DNA of 64,000 nucleotides, from NCBI RefSeq assembly GCF_028554725.1, contig NC_071667.1:28477501-28541500 (forward strand), read 5' to 3'. Shown in pieces: positions 49,461 through 61,776 of this stretch. The notes beneath the pieces were generated by a model that did no database searches, had not been told where the DNA came from, and saw nothing but the letters and a program-made list of their open reading frames with translations. Source of the stretch: Zeugodacus cucurbitae (taxonomy: Eukaryota; Arthropoda; Insecta; Diptera; Tephritidae). The position numbers and the translations under genes were made by a program. The first letter of the stretch is position 1. Every line of letters begins with the position of its first letter.

Positions 49461-50547
49461 TTACAGGTATAATGTGCACACAGCAGTTTTCTTTATATAT
49501 AAAATAGTGCATAGCTTATGTTATGAGAGTGTGGGAAAATGAGAGACAACCGCCAGTTATCTTCTGCTGATTTCAAACTACTATTTCTCAATTTCAATTT
49601 TCTATAATTTGCATAGAAATAGCTGAGTGGAAGGTCTAATCTCAATTATATGTGCAGTTAAAGGTCAAGAGGGGCAAAATAAAATGCAAACTAAGTTTAC
49701 TCATCGCTACAATTCATTATGTGGGAAAACAAAAACTGATTTTCATCCATTCACCTAAAAAAAATCGCTGATTCGTGCTTTGGTAAGTTGCAGAAATGGC
49801 GAGAAGCATTGCAGCGACGGAAGCAAGCGCAACTGTTGCTTCACCTGGTTGGTGGAGGCGACAATTTGATAATTGCAATAATTTTCGCGTAATTTTCGCT
49901 TCAAGTCGGCGGCAAAGCAATTATGCGCAATTGCTTTCTACTCAAATGCAAACTTTTGGCACTTATGCAAATGCTTGATGATATATTAAAATGGTCACGG
50001 AATTTCAAATTAAAGTCAGTTAGTGAAATGTAAAAACAGTTAAAATTGCAAAGTAAGCAACTTTTTTCTTGAATTGTTTCTCCCTTTTCATTGATGCTTC
50101 AAACGCTTTACCACTTTTCAACGCGCCTTCAGCTGGAGGCCCGAAATTTCGTTACCGAATAATTCGAGAATCGCTTTATATTAACATGATGACAGATGTA
50201 TATGGTAGAGATATAAAGATATAATTGAGACTTTACTTTGGCTTTATCGATTTCTTAGAAATATGGAAAGAGTTTGTAGATGGACACTTCTAATAGCACT
50301 CGTTGATTTTGGAGGTGATATTATTATCTTACTAAATTAAAAAATATAAGAACTTTAATAAGAACTTTCATTTTTTATGAATTCAACTCGCAACTTTTTT
50401 GACAAGAAAGACCACATTATATCCAATATTACAAGTTCAATTAATTTTGCCAAGCTATCTCACATATTTCACATAAAATTTTAAATTTTGTATTACGCCC
50501 TGGTCGAAAAGTTCGATTTATGGAAAGAGATCTGTATGAAATTTTAC
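49461..50547. other. Non-coding stretch
   Basis: No gene recognised. The two overlapping frames around 49717-49978 are low-complexity and of opposite strand, with no domain. Confidence 0.3.
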
Positions 50548-51357
50548 TTAGTTGAAATCGGATAATAACCCCGCCCACTTCTTGTACAAAGGTTAGGTTG
50601 AAAATTACTAAATAAATAAAATCACTAAAATGTCAGAAACACTAAATTTTACAGAAGAAATAGCAGAAAGAAGCTGCACTCAGATTTTTTTACAAAATGG
50701 AAAATGGGCGGGGCATCGCCCACTTATGGGTCAAAAATCATATCTCAGGAACTATTCGACAGATTTCAATGAAATTCGGTATATATTATTTTCTTGACAC
50801 CCTGACGACACGTGTGGAAAATGGCTGAAATCGGTTCACAACAACGAAAACTTCCCATATAACTAAATTTTGAATTCCATGTTATTCCATCACTTTATAA
50901 TATATACATAAGGAACTAATGAAGATAGCGAAATAAAACTTTGCACAAATACTCTAGCTGTGATATGATCTGTGGCATTACTTGTGAAAAAATTGTCGAA
51001 ATCGGACTATAACAATGCACTGGATATCGAATAAGAAGAACTCAGTGCCTTATGGTAATTTTTCAACGAAAATATCGGTAAATTTCTCAGATATCTTAAT
51101 TTATTTCAGAAGAAATTGTTTTCTTCTAATAGTGTGCCACTGTACCAGAAATGGTTAAAATCGGGTCATAACTTCCCCTAGCTCCCATATACCTAATATT
51201 AGGGGTTGCAAACTTTCAATGGACTTTATACTATATATAGTTGTATATGCCGAATATGTGAGTCAAATTGTGTGTTATCTTAATAAAAATATAGCAATAA
51301 TTGGCGAGAGTATAAAACGTTCTCTTGCACCCGAATTTAGCCTTTCCTTACTTGTTT
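50548..51357 (-). repeat. Hairpin-ended repeat (reverse), 5'-truncated
   Basis: From ttgaaatcggataataaccccgcccac to ttggcgagagtataaaacgttc and atttagcctttccttacttgttta. The first third of the repeat is absent. Confidence 0.8.
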
Positions 51358-51409
51358 ATACCAATCTTATCTCTCTTCTCTACTATCTTTATCAGAAAAT
51401 TTAGGAGTT

Positions 51410-51580
51410 CTGTCATTTTTTTTACGGGAAGTGGGCGTGGTTATAATACGATTTCATCCATTTTCATGCGGTATAATAAAGTGCCTACGGGACATGACTT
51501 ACTTAAATCTAATTGACAAACAACCAGTTTGTTAACAAAACAATTACACTCTCTCTGCAATCTGTTGCGAAAAAATACAG
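51410..51580 (+). repeat. Small fragment of a hairpin-ended repeat
   Basis: Contains gggaagtgggcgtggttataatacgatttcatccatttt and then gacaaacaaccagtttgttaacaaaac and ctctgcaatctgttgcgaaaaa. These are two distant blocks of the repeat joined by deletion. Confidence 0.5.
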
Positions 51581-53765
51581 GTGATAGCTACATATGTATA
51601 TGTAAGTTTTGAAGTAGTTTGTAACTAGCAGATAGGAATACAGGGTTTGGAATAATCAGTTTACAAGTTGACAAATCTCGAGAACGCTTATATATAATGT
51701 CTGAAAAATTTTTCACTGAATTTTTGGAATCGTCTAATACTTTTGTCTCCCTTTTGATGCTGGCTAGCGAATTAAATTTTTGAGTTATGAGTAATATGGA
51801 TTTATCAGATACTCAATGCACGTTGTAATAAACTAAATACTTAAAAGTACTAAAAACCAATGGTTGCGCACTTATTTAAGCACACCTTACATGTTTCTAT
51901 TTTCGTCTACATTGTTTAGTTGATATTATAAGCATCCAAAATTGAGGTTGCCATTTGCGGTTTTTAGAGAATACGTGAGCAAATAGTGCGAATCAATAAC
52001 AATTAAATAAGCATCAGATCATTTAGCGAACGCACTTTAGGCGCTGTAATTAAATTTTACCTTATTTGAACGATTCAAAAACATGCCTGTGATGTACACA
52101 CTTCAAGCAAACGCGCTTACAATTCAGCTTATAAGCATCCAGCATAATCGTGAATTAAAAATGTGGCTATCCAATGCCGACAAACGACAAGAGTCAAAAT
52201 GTTGTTGCAAGTTGTTTTAAGCGCGGCATTTGCGATTGGTTTGTGTGTGACATACGCGCACATCGTAAGAGGTTCTGAGTTCAATACGGAAATTTGAACG
52301 AGTAGTATTGAAATTGTTGGTATTTTACATTAGTGGAATGGTTCTAAGGCTTTGTATAATACTGATTTTTGTAAACGATTGCCAAAATCACTCTTCCCTT
52401 TAATTAATTTTTTAATACATTATTTTTCAATTATAATTTTCAAGAGCCTTTTGCTAATGCTTCCTTTGTGAATACTGATATTATTTTATTTTTTTTTTTT
52501 GCCACTTACTATGTTGTAAATTACATGTATGTATGTATGTATGCTTATGCATGAACATATTATATTTTGTGGTTGCATATTTTATTTTTGTTGCACATTG
52601 TCTTCTGCCGTTCACTTGACATTTGCAAAAGTTAAAAGTATGGCAAAAAACTAAAAATATAACATTCAGTTCAGAAATAAACTAAGTTCTCTATGAACAA
52701 CTAAGAGCACATACAAGCGTACACACACTAAATGCCCAAAACAAAAAATCATAGGCATTAAAATGGGCAACAAGAAAATATTTTTGAAACCGAAAACCGC
52801 AGAGTTGTTTACCTCGTCGATTCGACTAAGCGCATACTTTAAGGCAGTTATTGCAGCGAGCGGTAACTCGCTAGCTAGCTAACGACTTCTTTAATCTACT
52901 ATTTCGCTTTGCTTCGTCTTTTTCCCATTTGCGGCTTGTGTTACATTTCATCGTGGAATGAAGTCGTTCACTTTACTTCTTCTGAGAAAAACGTTGCAAT
53001 GCAAAATAATTTGGCAATTTCGATTGTTGAACAATCAGAAGATTCGCCTAGGCGATCAATTGAGGTGAATTGTTGCATATCTTACGAAATGTTGTGGCAA
53101 AAATAAATACACAAATGCAGATTGGTTAGAAGTGGTTTCAACTAAGTTACCATTTAATATATAATTAACCTATAAGTATATGCTTAGTTTTTGGCATAAC
53201 ATCGCAAACTTGTGTCATGCTTAAGCTCCTTATGTATTAAAGTTATTTTAAGACTATCAGAAGTAGTCGTAACGTTTGTATATAAATATCGAGATCGATT
53301 ATGAACGAACAATCCGTTCATAAATATTCTTTTCGTTCTGTCCGTCTTCAGTACCCAACTTTAAGCTGAAAAGCATTGTTTAAATTTAAAAACCTTTTTG
53401 CAAAACGGTAACGCTGCATTACTTTAGGTTACTTCATACACAATTTTTAGGTATGAGCAATTACGACAGTTCTCTGATTCTAGATACATTTGCCTCATAA
53501 ACGACAAATTCCATTTGATGGTTATATCTTCCTGCACTACATTTTCCATGATTTCATGTTTGGTACTTTTCCTTGCATATGATCCGATATTCCAGCAGTA
53601 CTCTATTCCCGGAGCCCCTAATTTTTTATTATTCTCCAAACTATCGAGTGATCCAAGTAGAGGTACTTTTTTCAATAGCATATTTTGACAGAGAGAAAGT
53701 GTGGGTCGTGTTAAGCTGTCATGTTATTTTTGTTCATGTCATGTTACTTTTTACGCAGTGAAGAA
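51581..53765. other. Non-coding stretch
   Basis: About 2.2 kb without a supportable gene. Contains a short (ATGT)n run at 52525-52543. The frames at 52909-53106 and 53424-53761 have no recognisable domain. Confidence 0.3.
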
Positions 53766-54360
53766 AATATAGCAGCCGTTGCTGAGAGTGTACACGAAGA
53801 CCGTGGAGAGTCGATTCGGCGCCATTCGCAGCAATTCGGACTGTAGTATGGAACGACTTGTCGCATTTTACGTCGAAATCTTAAATTGATGGGTGTGGTT
53901 TGTGTCTCCGTGGAAATATCGGTTCATATTTCTTCAAAAATTATGCCGGCGAGAACGTAAACGTCAATGGCGACCGTTATCGCGCCATGATAACCGACTA
54001 TTTGAAGCCTGAAATTGAAGCTCGTGATCTCGGCGACATTTGGTTTCCACAAGATGGAGCCATTTCCCACACGTCGCATCAATGAAATGATTTATTGAGA
54101 GAACACTTCGGTGAGCAGATAATTTCACGATTTGTGCCGGAAGATTGGACACCAAGATAGTGGGTTATCATAGACCGTTAGAGTTTTTCCTCTGGGTATA
54201 TGTAAATTGTAAAGTCTATGTGAAACATCACACGTGGAATTGGAAAAATCATTGGAAAAAAATTTAAAATTGGACTCATTGGATGGACCATCTGAGACGA
54301 GCCGTGGCCAAAGAGATAATTTTTAATGATAATAAACATTCCCCATTAAAGTTGAATTTT
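53766..54360 (+). pseudogene. Mariner/Tc1-superfamily transposase relic, a second family
   Basis: Forward reading with shifts gives ENIAAVAESV (53765-53795) and then, after an internal deletion, LRGNIGSYFFKNYAG, NGDRYRAMITDYLKPEIE, WFPQDGAISHTS (53910-54080) and LLREHFGEQIISRFVPEDW. A later FFLWVY-type segment near 54186 also fits. This is the order of the catalytic half of this insect transposase group, in which the Asp of QDGA is catalytic. A stop follows HTSHQ and several indels are present. It is distinct from the relic at 37440. Confidence 0.7.
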
Positions 54361-56549
54361 CTGTGTTTTTTTTTCATTCAAAAAGTGGCGAAACTCGAAA
54401 TGGATCTCCCCTTAATTTAAAACCATCAAATCGCGCATATAAATACCAGTGCTATTCCGAAAATTAAATAAATTCACAGAAAGCACGTCAGCAAGCTAAT
54501 CGGTCTGTCGCTTTGTCACTCAGTCATTAACTAATTTAATGTGGACAATTTGGCGTTTTAAATTTTATTTGGCCGCACTCATTGAAGCACTGAATACATG
54601 AATGAAAGCTGCAAGTGGTCGCATATTCAGCGCCAGACTGTCTAATTGACTGACTCCACGCACCGTCGGCCTTTTTTAGAATTGTGTGCGGGTAAAGAGA
54701 TGCTGAGGGGATGTATGCAAGCGAGGAGTAAAGTAAGAAGCGCAAATGATAGACCGAAATCAAAACAATTCGCATTGTTGCTACATCAACAGCGGCTGCA
54801 GCAGCAACAGCGATTACAACAAAAACATTAAAGGCATTTGCCAGCAGCTTATTACGAGTGCATTTCTGTTCAACATTTCGTTGTGCCGGCGAGGAGCGAG
54901 GAGCGAGTAGCTGCAGATACGTACATATGTACATACGTTCAATGGCAAAGCGTAAATGTGACTACAGAGTCATATATATATATACATACATATACATAGA
55001 TGGATACACATATGTACTAAGTATATAATTTGCTCACTGTGCTGCTGCTAACAATATGTCTGCGCCGCCGTGCAGTTTTGCAGGGAAATTGGCAACATGT
55101 CTTGTGTCTTTGTATGTTATTTTGGTTAGTGCCACCTTTTGGCATTCCGTTGCATTGCCAACTTGTCACACATATCTGCACAGCCACGCTCTTTTGGCTA
55201 AGTAAAAATTTACCGCGCGTGAAAAAGCGGAAAGTGCGGTAATTAAGTGCGTAGCCGTTAGTTTTGCGTAACTATTTTCAATTCAAAAAATAACAACAAC
55301 AAAAAATTAAAAAGCAAACACAAAATGCATGAAAAGTCGAACCCCGCGAAAAGACTGAAAAAATGTAACCGCTTTTTCTAATTTCATTTGGCTCCGTTTT
55401 TATTTCACCTCCACTTTAAATGTTTTCACTTTCAATTAAAGTTCGAGTTGGCCGGTTCGTCTGCGGCGTTTTTCTTGCTACGTAAATTGAATTTTTGTGT
55501 AATCGCTGTTTGCGCGCTGCACACGCATAATTTCTATTTTACATATTTACCACATAAGCCAACATTTGGGGCATGTCTATGCCGTGTTTTCTCGATATTG
55601 TAAAATGTAGCTTATGTTCGGTGTCGTTTTATCATTTTCTCATTTACGCAAGAGCCATTGCGTGTACAATGAATTACAGTAATGAATGTCTAAATGTAAA
55701 GCAAGGCAATTATGTGTCGTTGTTCGTGTAAAAATTATTTTAAATTGACATTCGCATAAAATATAAGAATGACGAATTTTATACACATTAGTTTGAGACA
55801 CTTAAAAGACAATGAAATAAACGTATAATTATCTAAGAGCAATGCAACTCGACATTGGTGTTAATTGAAGAGGAATTATTTGTAGAAATGTGCCCGCAAA
55901 ACGAATTCATATATTTAATTATGATAATATTGGTCGTTAGCTTTTGCTTAATATCAGTGATTTTTCTCTTTCACGCACTAAATTTCTTTCTGGCGAGCCT
56001 TCTATTGAGACTGGGGGTTTGAAGAAAACTTTAAGAGGTCAGAACTGTATAATATAATGCTTCCGAAAGCAATTCTGAACCCTTTCACATACGCAAATAT
56101 CCATGATTGATATGCGCCGTAAGTGTTTTCAATCATTTAAAATAGTTGAAAACCATTTTGTTTACTGTGACCATTTCTGGGTGCCTATATTGGCTTCTTT
56201 GCAAGTTTGAATTTTTTACCAATGGCTGCTCCGCATGTCGGAGAACCATGATAAGAATCATTAAGCAATTTTTGTAATCTTCGCGTGAACATCAAAACAA
56301 AAACTAAGTAGTTATAATATTAAGAGTAATTGTGATTTAATTTCATACTTTATTTGCCTAAGAACTCAGTTCTCTCTTTGAAAACATGAAAGAGGCGTAG
56401 CATATGAAAAGTGAACTTAATTATATAGTAATAGTCTAGCTATTTATATACTTTTTACTAATAAAAACCATACAATGAAGAGAAAAGAAACATCAGCAAT
56501 GAAAGCGGTAAGATTGTTATACATAAGTCAGAAGTGTTATTATTTTTAT
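54361..56549. other. Non-coding stretch with a weak promoter-like site
   Basis: No gene recognised. TATAAATA at 54438-54445 is followed by a CG- and CAG-richer stretch (54480-54910), which could be a promoter and leader, but no splice donor or coding exon can be tied to it. Opposing frames at 54536-54934 and 54646-54831 owe their length to low-complexity CAG/CAA sequence. Confidence 0.3.
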
Positions 56550-57894
56550 ACTCTCGCAACAAAAGTTGCTAAGAGAGTATTATATTTTTTTTTCACATAA
56601 CTGTTGTTTGTAAGCCATAAAATTAAAAGAGTTAGATATAGGGTTATGTATATCAAAATGATCATGGTGACGAGACGAATGTCTGTCTGTCCGTCCCTCC
56701 GTCCGTCCGTCCGTCCGTCCGGGCAACGGATAACTTGAGTAAAAATTTAGATATCTTGACGAAACTTGGTACACATGTTCCTTGGGACCGTGAGAGGGTT
56801 GCTTTCGAAAAATGGCAAAATAGGGCCACGCCCACAAAATGGCGAAAACCGAAAACACATTAAGTGTCATAACTAAGCCATAAATAAAGTTATAAAAGTA
56901 AAATTTGGTACAAAGGATTATCCTAGTAAGGGGAATATTTGGATGTAATTTTTTTGGGGAAGTGGGTGTGGTCCTGCCTCCAAATAGGTTTTATGTATAT
57001 ATCTCGCAAACCAAAAAAGCTATATTAACCAAACTTTCTGCAGTCGATTCCCTTATGTATCCTACCACACACCATGAAAATAGTTGAAACCAGATAATAA
57101 CCTTCCATACAAAGGTTAGGTTGAAAATTACTAAAAGTGCGTTAACGAAAAACGTCAGAAACACTAAATTTTACAGAAGAAATTGCAGAATCAAGCTGCA
57201 TTCAGATTTTTTTTCAAATGGAAAATGGGCGTGGCATTGCCCACTAATGGGTCAAAAATCGTATCTCAAGAAGTACTCGACCGATTCTAATGAAATTCGG
57301 TATATAATATTATTTTGGCAGCCTGATGACACGTGCTAAAATGGATGAAATCGGTTCACAACCACGACTACTTCCCATGTGACTCAATTTTGAATTCCAA
57401 CTTAAAGCCCCGAATATCGAATATGAAGAACTCAGTGCCTTATTGTAATTTTTCACAGAAAATTTCGGTAAATATCTCAGGTATCTTAATTTAATTAAAA
57501 GGAAATATTTTTCTTCTAATAGTGTGCCTCTGTACCAGAAATGGTTAAAATGGGGTCATAACTTCCCCTAGCTCTCTTATACCTAATTATATGATTTTCA
57601 AAAATACGGTGGGCTTTATTCCGCATATATGTATTGGTTAATATGTGAGATATCTTAGCAAAATTAAGTGAGCGTAAAGTCTTGGATAGTGCACCTTGCT
57701 CGTCAAAATGAATGAAATCGGTTCAGGAATTTCCTCAGCCCTCATATACTAAATATGACGATTTTCGTTATACTATTAAACTTTATGCCGAATTTATGGG
57801 TAAATTTGTGTATTATGTAAATAAATTTTCTTCATTAAATTGCGAGAGTATTAAATGTTCGGTTACATCCGAACTTAGCCCTTCCTTACTTGTT
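56550..57894 (-). repeat. Hairpin-ended repeat (reverse), full length
   Basis: Begins tatactctcgcaacaaaagttgctaagagagtat (an intact stem), has the tetranucleotide tract gtccgtccgtccgtccgtcc at about 56700-56719, and ends attgcgagagtattaaatgttcggttacatccgaacttagcccttccttacttgttt. The GTTCGG/CCGAAC stem is intact. Confidence 0.88.
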
Positions 57895-58004
57895 TGAAAA
57901 TATATTCGATAGATAGAATTAAATTTTTCTTAAAAGAAAAATATAGAATCCGAATTACACGGACTTAAATAAATTTAATATAATTTGTTTTCTATTTCTT
58001 TAAA

Positions 58005-58190
58005 CATTATCTTTATATTCATTTTCATCTTTACGTTTATCTTTACCTTTTCCTTTACCTTTACCTTTATCGTTATATTTATCTTTGTCTTTATATATAC
58101 TTTTATCTTTATCTATATCTTTATATTTACCTTTAACTCTATCTTTATCTTTATCTTTATCTTTACCTTTGTCTCTATCTTTTATTTACC
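58005..58190. repeat. Imperfect (TTTATC)n hexanucleotide tract
   Basis: About 185 bp of degenerate TTTATC, TTTACC and TTTGTC units, on the other strand a GATAAA-rich tract. It creates an 83-codon phenylalanine/isoleucine-rich open frame that is an artefact of the repeat. Confidence 0.85.
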
Positions 58191-58239
58191 ATATTTTCTA
58201 ACAAAAGACTTAAGTAAAGAACTTCGCTGCCTATGAAAA

Positions 58240-59640
58240 AGACCTATTGCCACAAATGTTATATTCACATTCCCGCAGAAAATATGCATGAAAATGGAAT
58301 AAAATAAACATTATTAAAATCACTTACTTTTAATGGCAAAGGGTCAGCCAAAAAAGAGTCAACAAAACAAAGCAGTTGGCATGCAATGAGCAGTCATGGC
58401 TTTAACAAGCACTGTAGCGCCATTAAATGACGAAAACAATAAAAGCCAACTACTACAAAAGTGACTCCTCAGCGATAACTTACAGTGTCGAAGAAGTATT
58501 TACGGTTGTTTAAAACATCCGCTGTGGCAGTAACAGCAAGCAGCAATAAATGAAAGTGAAAATAGGAAGTGGCCACCACATACGAAACGTACTGTCATTA
58601 TGGCAAGCGCCAGTAACGGTGATTTAGAAAACAGCCAAGGTACCTTAATATTTTGCAGCGGCAGCTGCTTGCGTTTAAGAAAACGCTGAGTACCTTAGTT
58701 GGCAGCAGCAGCAGCAGCTGTTCGCATTGCTTTACTGTCAACAAGTATCTGAGTTTGCCAGCTTCTTGAACGACATGGCAATTTGTACCGATGGAAAAGC
58801 ATTTCTTTCGCAACTGTTACCTGTTGTCTTGCTGCAAGAAATGCCATTTCACTGCATGCACTTATGCACTACTCGTATGTTTGTCTATTTATGCATTTAT
58901 AAACTGATGGCTAACCATAATGGCCAGTTGTTACGGTTGCTGTTGCAATGATGCAGGAATCTGTACCACATTTGTTGTACATGCCGCGAATAACTCAGTC
59001 GATTAGCATTTAAAGTTGGCGATTAGTTGCATTTTTGTACACCTATTGTGTTTGTTGTTGTTGTTTTTGCTCTTTTAGTGGTGAGTGTTGCTATCAGTAT
59101 TACTCTACACATTTTCTTTGTGCCATAACTGCAAACATAATTAATCGAATAGATTTACGTGCAGTTTGATAGCTGCTTATTTGCCACTATGCAAGACAAT
59201 GTCTCCCCTTCACGACTGTTTATTAAATATCTGCCTTTGCAATAGATTTATATTGTTTAAGTCAATTATGCGATGTGTTTGTATTTGATAATTTTTCACT
59301 CTTAGACTTACGAGACAATCACGTTTATAATTGTGGGGCAGCACATGCCCGGTAAATCAAAACTTCCCCTACCCCCATACAGCTAAGATATTATACTAAT
59401 TTGCAAACTACCGATGGGCTTTATATCGTATTTATGAAAATATAAAGGATGATCCAATAGGACCCTGGACCCTACTTTTTAATGAAAAATCACAGATAAT
59501 TCAAATTTAATTTTATCTTTGGAAAGAACATTATTTTCATTAGCTTCCGATGACTTTTTTTAACTTTCCGCGAAGAAAATTAAAAATTTTCTAAAATCGG
59601 GAAGTTATTGGTTGTTGAAGTTCAAACCGATCTGGCTAAT
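58240..59640. other. Non-coding stretch
   Basis: No gene recognised. A CAG/GCAGCAGCAGC cluster lies at 58700-58718. Overlapping frames at 58598-58951 have no domain. Confidence 0.3.
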
Positions 59641-59649
59641 TTTAGTCTT

Positions 59650-60894
59650 GAAATATTCGTGGAAGGCCGGAAAAAGATTAGAAAGTGAGTAAATATGGAA
59701 AAATTGCGAGGAAGATATCAATAAGAGAATTTTATTCGAGTTGACAAGAAAAATATAAAAAGAGAGAAAAAAAAAATAATATTTTGAAGGTTGTCATTGT
59801 TGCTTTGTTAAAATATTTTTGTTATAGTTCAATTGTATAAGGTTGTGTCGATAGCCCAGGCTAAGTTCGATAAGAAAAGGCTAAGTTCACGTCCAACCGA
59901 ACATTTTACACTCTCGCAATTTATTGATGTAATTTTATTAAGATAACGCACATTATGACCTATATATTCGGCATAAAGTCCAATAGAAAATCATCATATA
60001 TAGTATATGAGGGCTGATGTAATTCCAGAACCAATTTCACTCATTTGCACCAAGGTTCCAAGGTTTCCAAGGTTAACGGGAATAGGCACCTGTTAGTAGG
60101 CAAACAAACGGCACATTCGGCCTTGAAATTACTCCTAAATTGCAAATGAACGAAACACCAGTCGGCAAAATCGCCAAAAATAGCGCTTTAACGAAGATTT
60201 TCCAAATATTCAAGAAGTCGCTGGAGGTACTGCACAGGACTTTAAAAGATCTTGATTGTCGATAAACGTTTTTGGTGGAGCCAGGATTCTGTTCACAGGT
60301 GATTTACGCCAGACTCTTCCAATTATTCCTGGATCAACTGTTACTGACGGGCTAATCGCATGCCTAAAGTCATTTAATTTGTGGCGACACATAAAGAATC
60401 GCCAATTAACAACTAACATATGAGTGTTTTTGCAACAATATCAAATTACGATTGTAGAAGCAGTTGGAAATGGTAGGGTCACAGTTGACACCTCGATGGA
60501 TTAATAACATTTCCAACAGATTTCTGTCACTTTATTGACTTGAAAGAGAAGTTTTCCTGACATGAAACCTCAATATGATAACCATAAATGACTGATTGAA
60601 TGACCTATATTGGTGGTAAAACAAAGATATCGATGATCTTAATGCGACAATTTAGAATTTCGGTCCAGGAGAGTTGACACAGCTACAAACCAGGATGGCG
60701 TAGTCAATTATCCCAAACTATTTAAAATTGTCTGTACTATCACCACTCACTGCAATTAAAAGTAGTGTGAGTTGTCATCATGCTGCGTAACATAAATCGA
60801 CCTCGAGTAATCAATATCGTCGCCGAAGCCAAGATTGGACCAACTTAATTTAATGTATACCTTAGCCACAACAACGTGTGGCCGGGTCTGCTAG
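59650..60894 (+). mobile_element. Helitron-derived composite, copy 2, with 3' terminus
   Basis: The block 59650-59860 is nearly identical to 20165-20390. A piece of the hairpin-ended repeat follows (59872-60052), then the same helicase remnant (GDLRQTLPIIPGST and CLKSFNLWRHIK at 60300-60395, read forward). Unlike copy 1 it continues to a typical Helitron 3' end: stem GCCACA/TGTGGC with a 6-base loop (60864-60881), then cgggtctg and CTAG at 60891-60894, followed by T. The helicase is broken by stops, so the copy is non-autonomous. Confidence 0.8.
59872..60052 (+). repeat. Left-end piece of the hairpin-ended repeat inside Helitron composite 2
   Basis: aaaggctaagttcacgtccaaccgaacattttacactctcgc followed by the usual interior to ccaatttcactcattt. 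It has the same breakpoints as the piece at 20398-20595. Confidence 0.8.
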
Positions 60895-61776
60895 TTTTTA
60901 TATAATTCCTCACTTTCTTCAACAACTTTTATCACTGCTGCAATATTTTTGTGGCCCATTGTTTATTGCTCGAATGCGGATGTTTTTAATATTTTCGAGT
61001 TTAAGTTCTTTCTAAACACAAACGTAGTTCACGGAAAGTGTCAAAACTCTCAGCAAACACTTTATTCCTACGAATCAGTCTGCATAAGGCATGTGATATC
61101 ATTACTACAAACGCATGCTGAAGCTACATTGCAACTCATTAATCATTTACTTTAACAAGTCAAATGCTTATTATCCGAAGTTTTTCAAATTAAAAACACA
61201 TCAGTTTTAATGGAAATTTCGCCAAAATGAAGGAGAGTAACACTAATAGCGGCGCTTGCAACAGCCACAAATTCAAAACGCATAAATATAATTTGGGCTG
61301 CGTTTTATTGGACGCAATGTTGTTGTTGTAACATACAGCAAATTTCGATTTCATTACGATGAATTATTCATAGTTTTTCGCTTTTTCGCTTTTTCATTGT
61401 TTTGTTTGTTTTTTGCTTTTTCTGTGGCCTTGAGCCAACAGTAAATTAGAGCTGAAATTGTGGCTGCCGGTAGACATTGTAGCGTTGCCCACAAAAAGCG
61501 GCATTGCCAGAGTTGTTGCGCTGCTGCTTTTTATTAATGGTCGTTTTGTGTGTTTATTTTTACGATGCGCCTAGTTTACCGTTAAGGTCATTCGAACTTT
61601 AGGAAGAAAAAAATTAATGAATTTCAGTTGATTATTTATTATTTACTCATACAGATTTAGTTTCAATTAAAGCATACTTGGCACGGCACAACTATCTTGT
61701 CTTGATGTTAGAGCTGCTTAAGACAAACCTTTTTGTGATCCTCAGAAAATCTCATCAACATTTCCACTTAAAAATT
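60895..61776. other. Non-coding stretch
   Basis: T-rich intergenic DNA; no gene recognised. Confidence 0.3.

Noticed and set aside
54536..54934. 132-codon minus-strand frame
   Set aside because: Its length comes from CAG/CAA low-complexity sequence; no domain and no splice or start context.
57985..58236. 83-codon Phe/Ile-rich frame
   Set aside because: Direct product of the TTTATC hexanucleotide tract.
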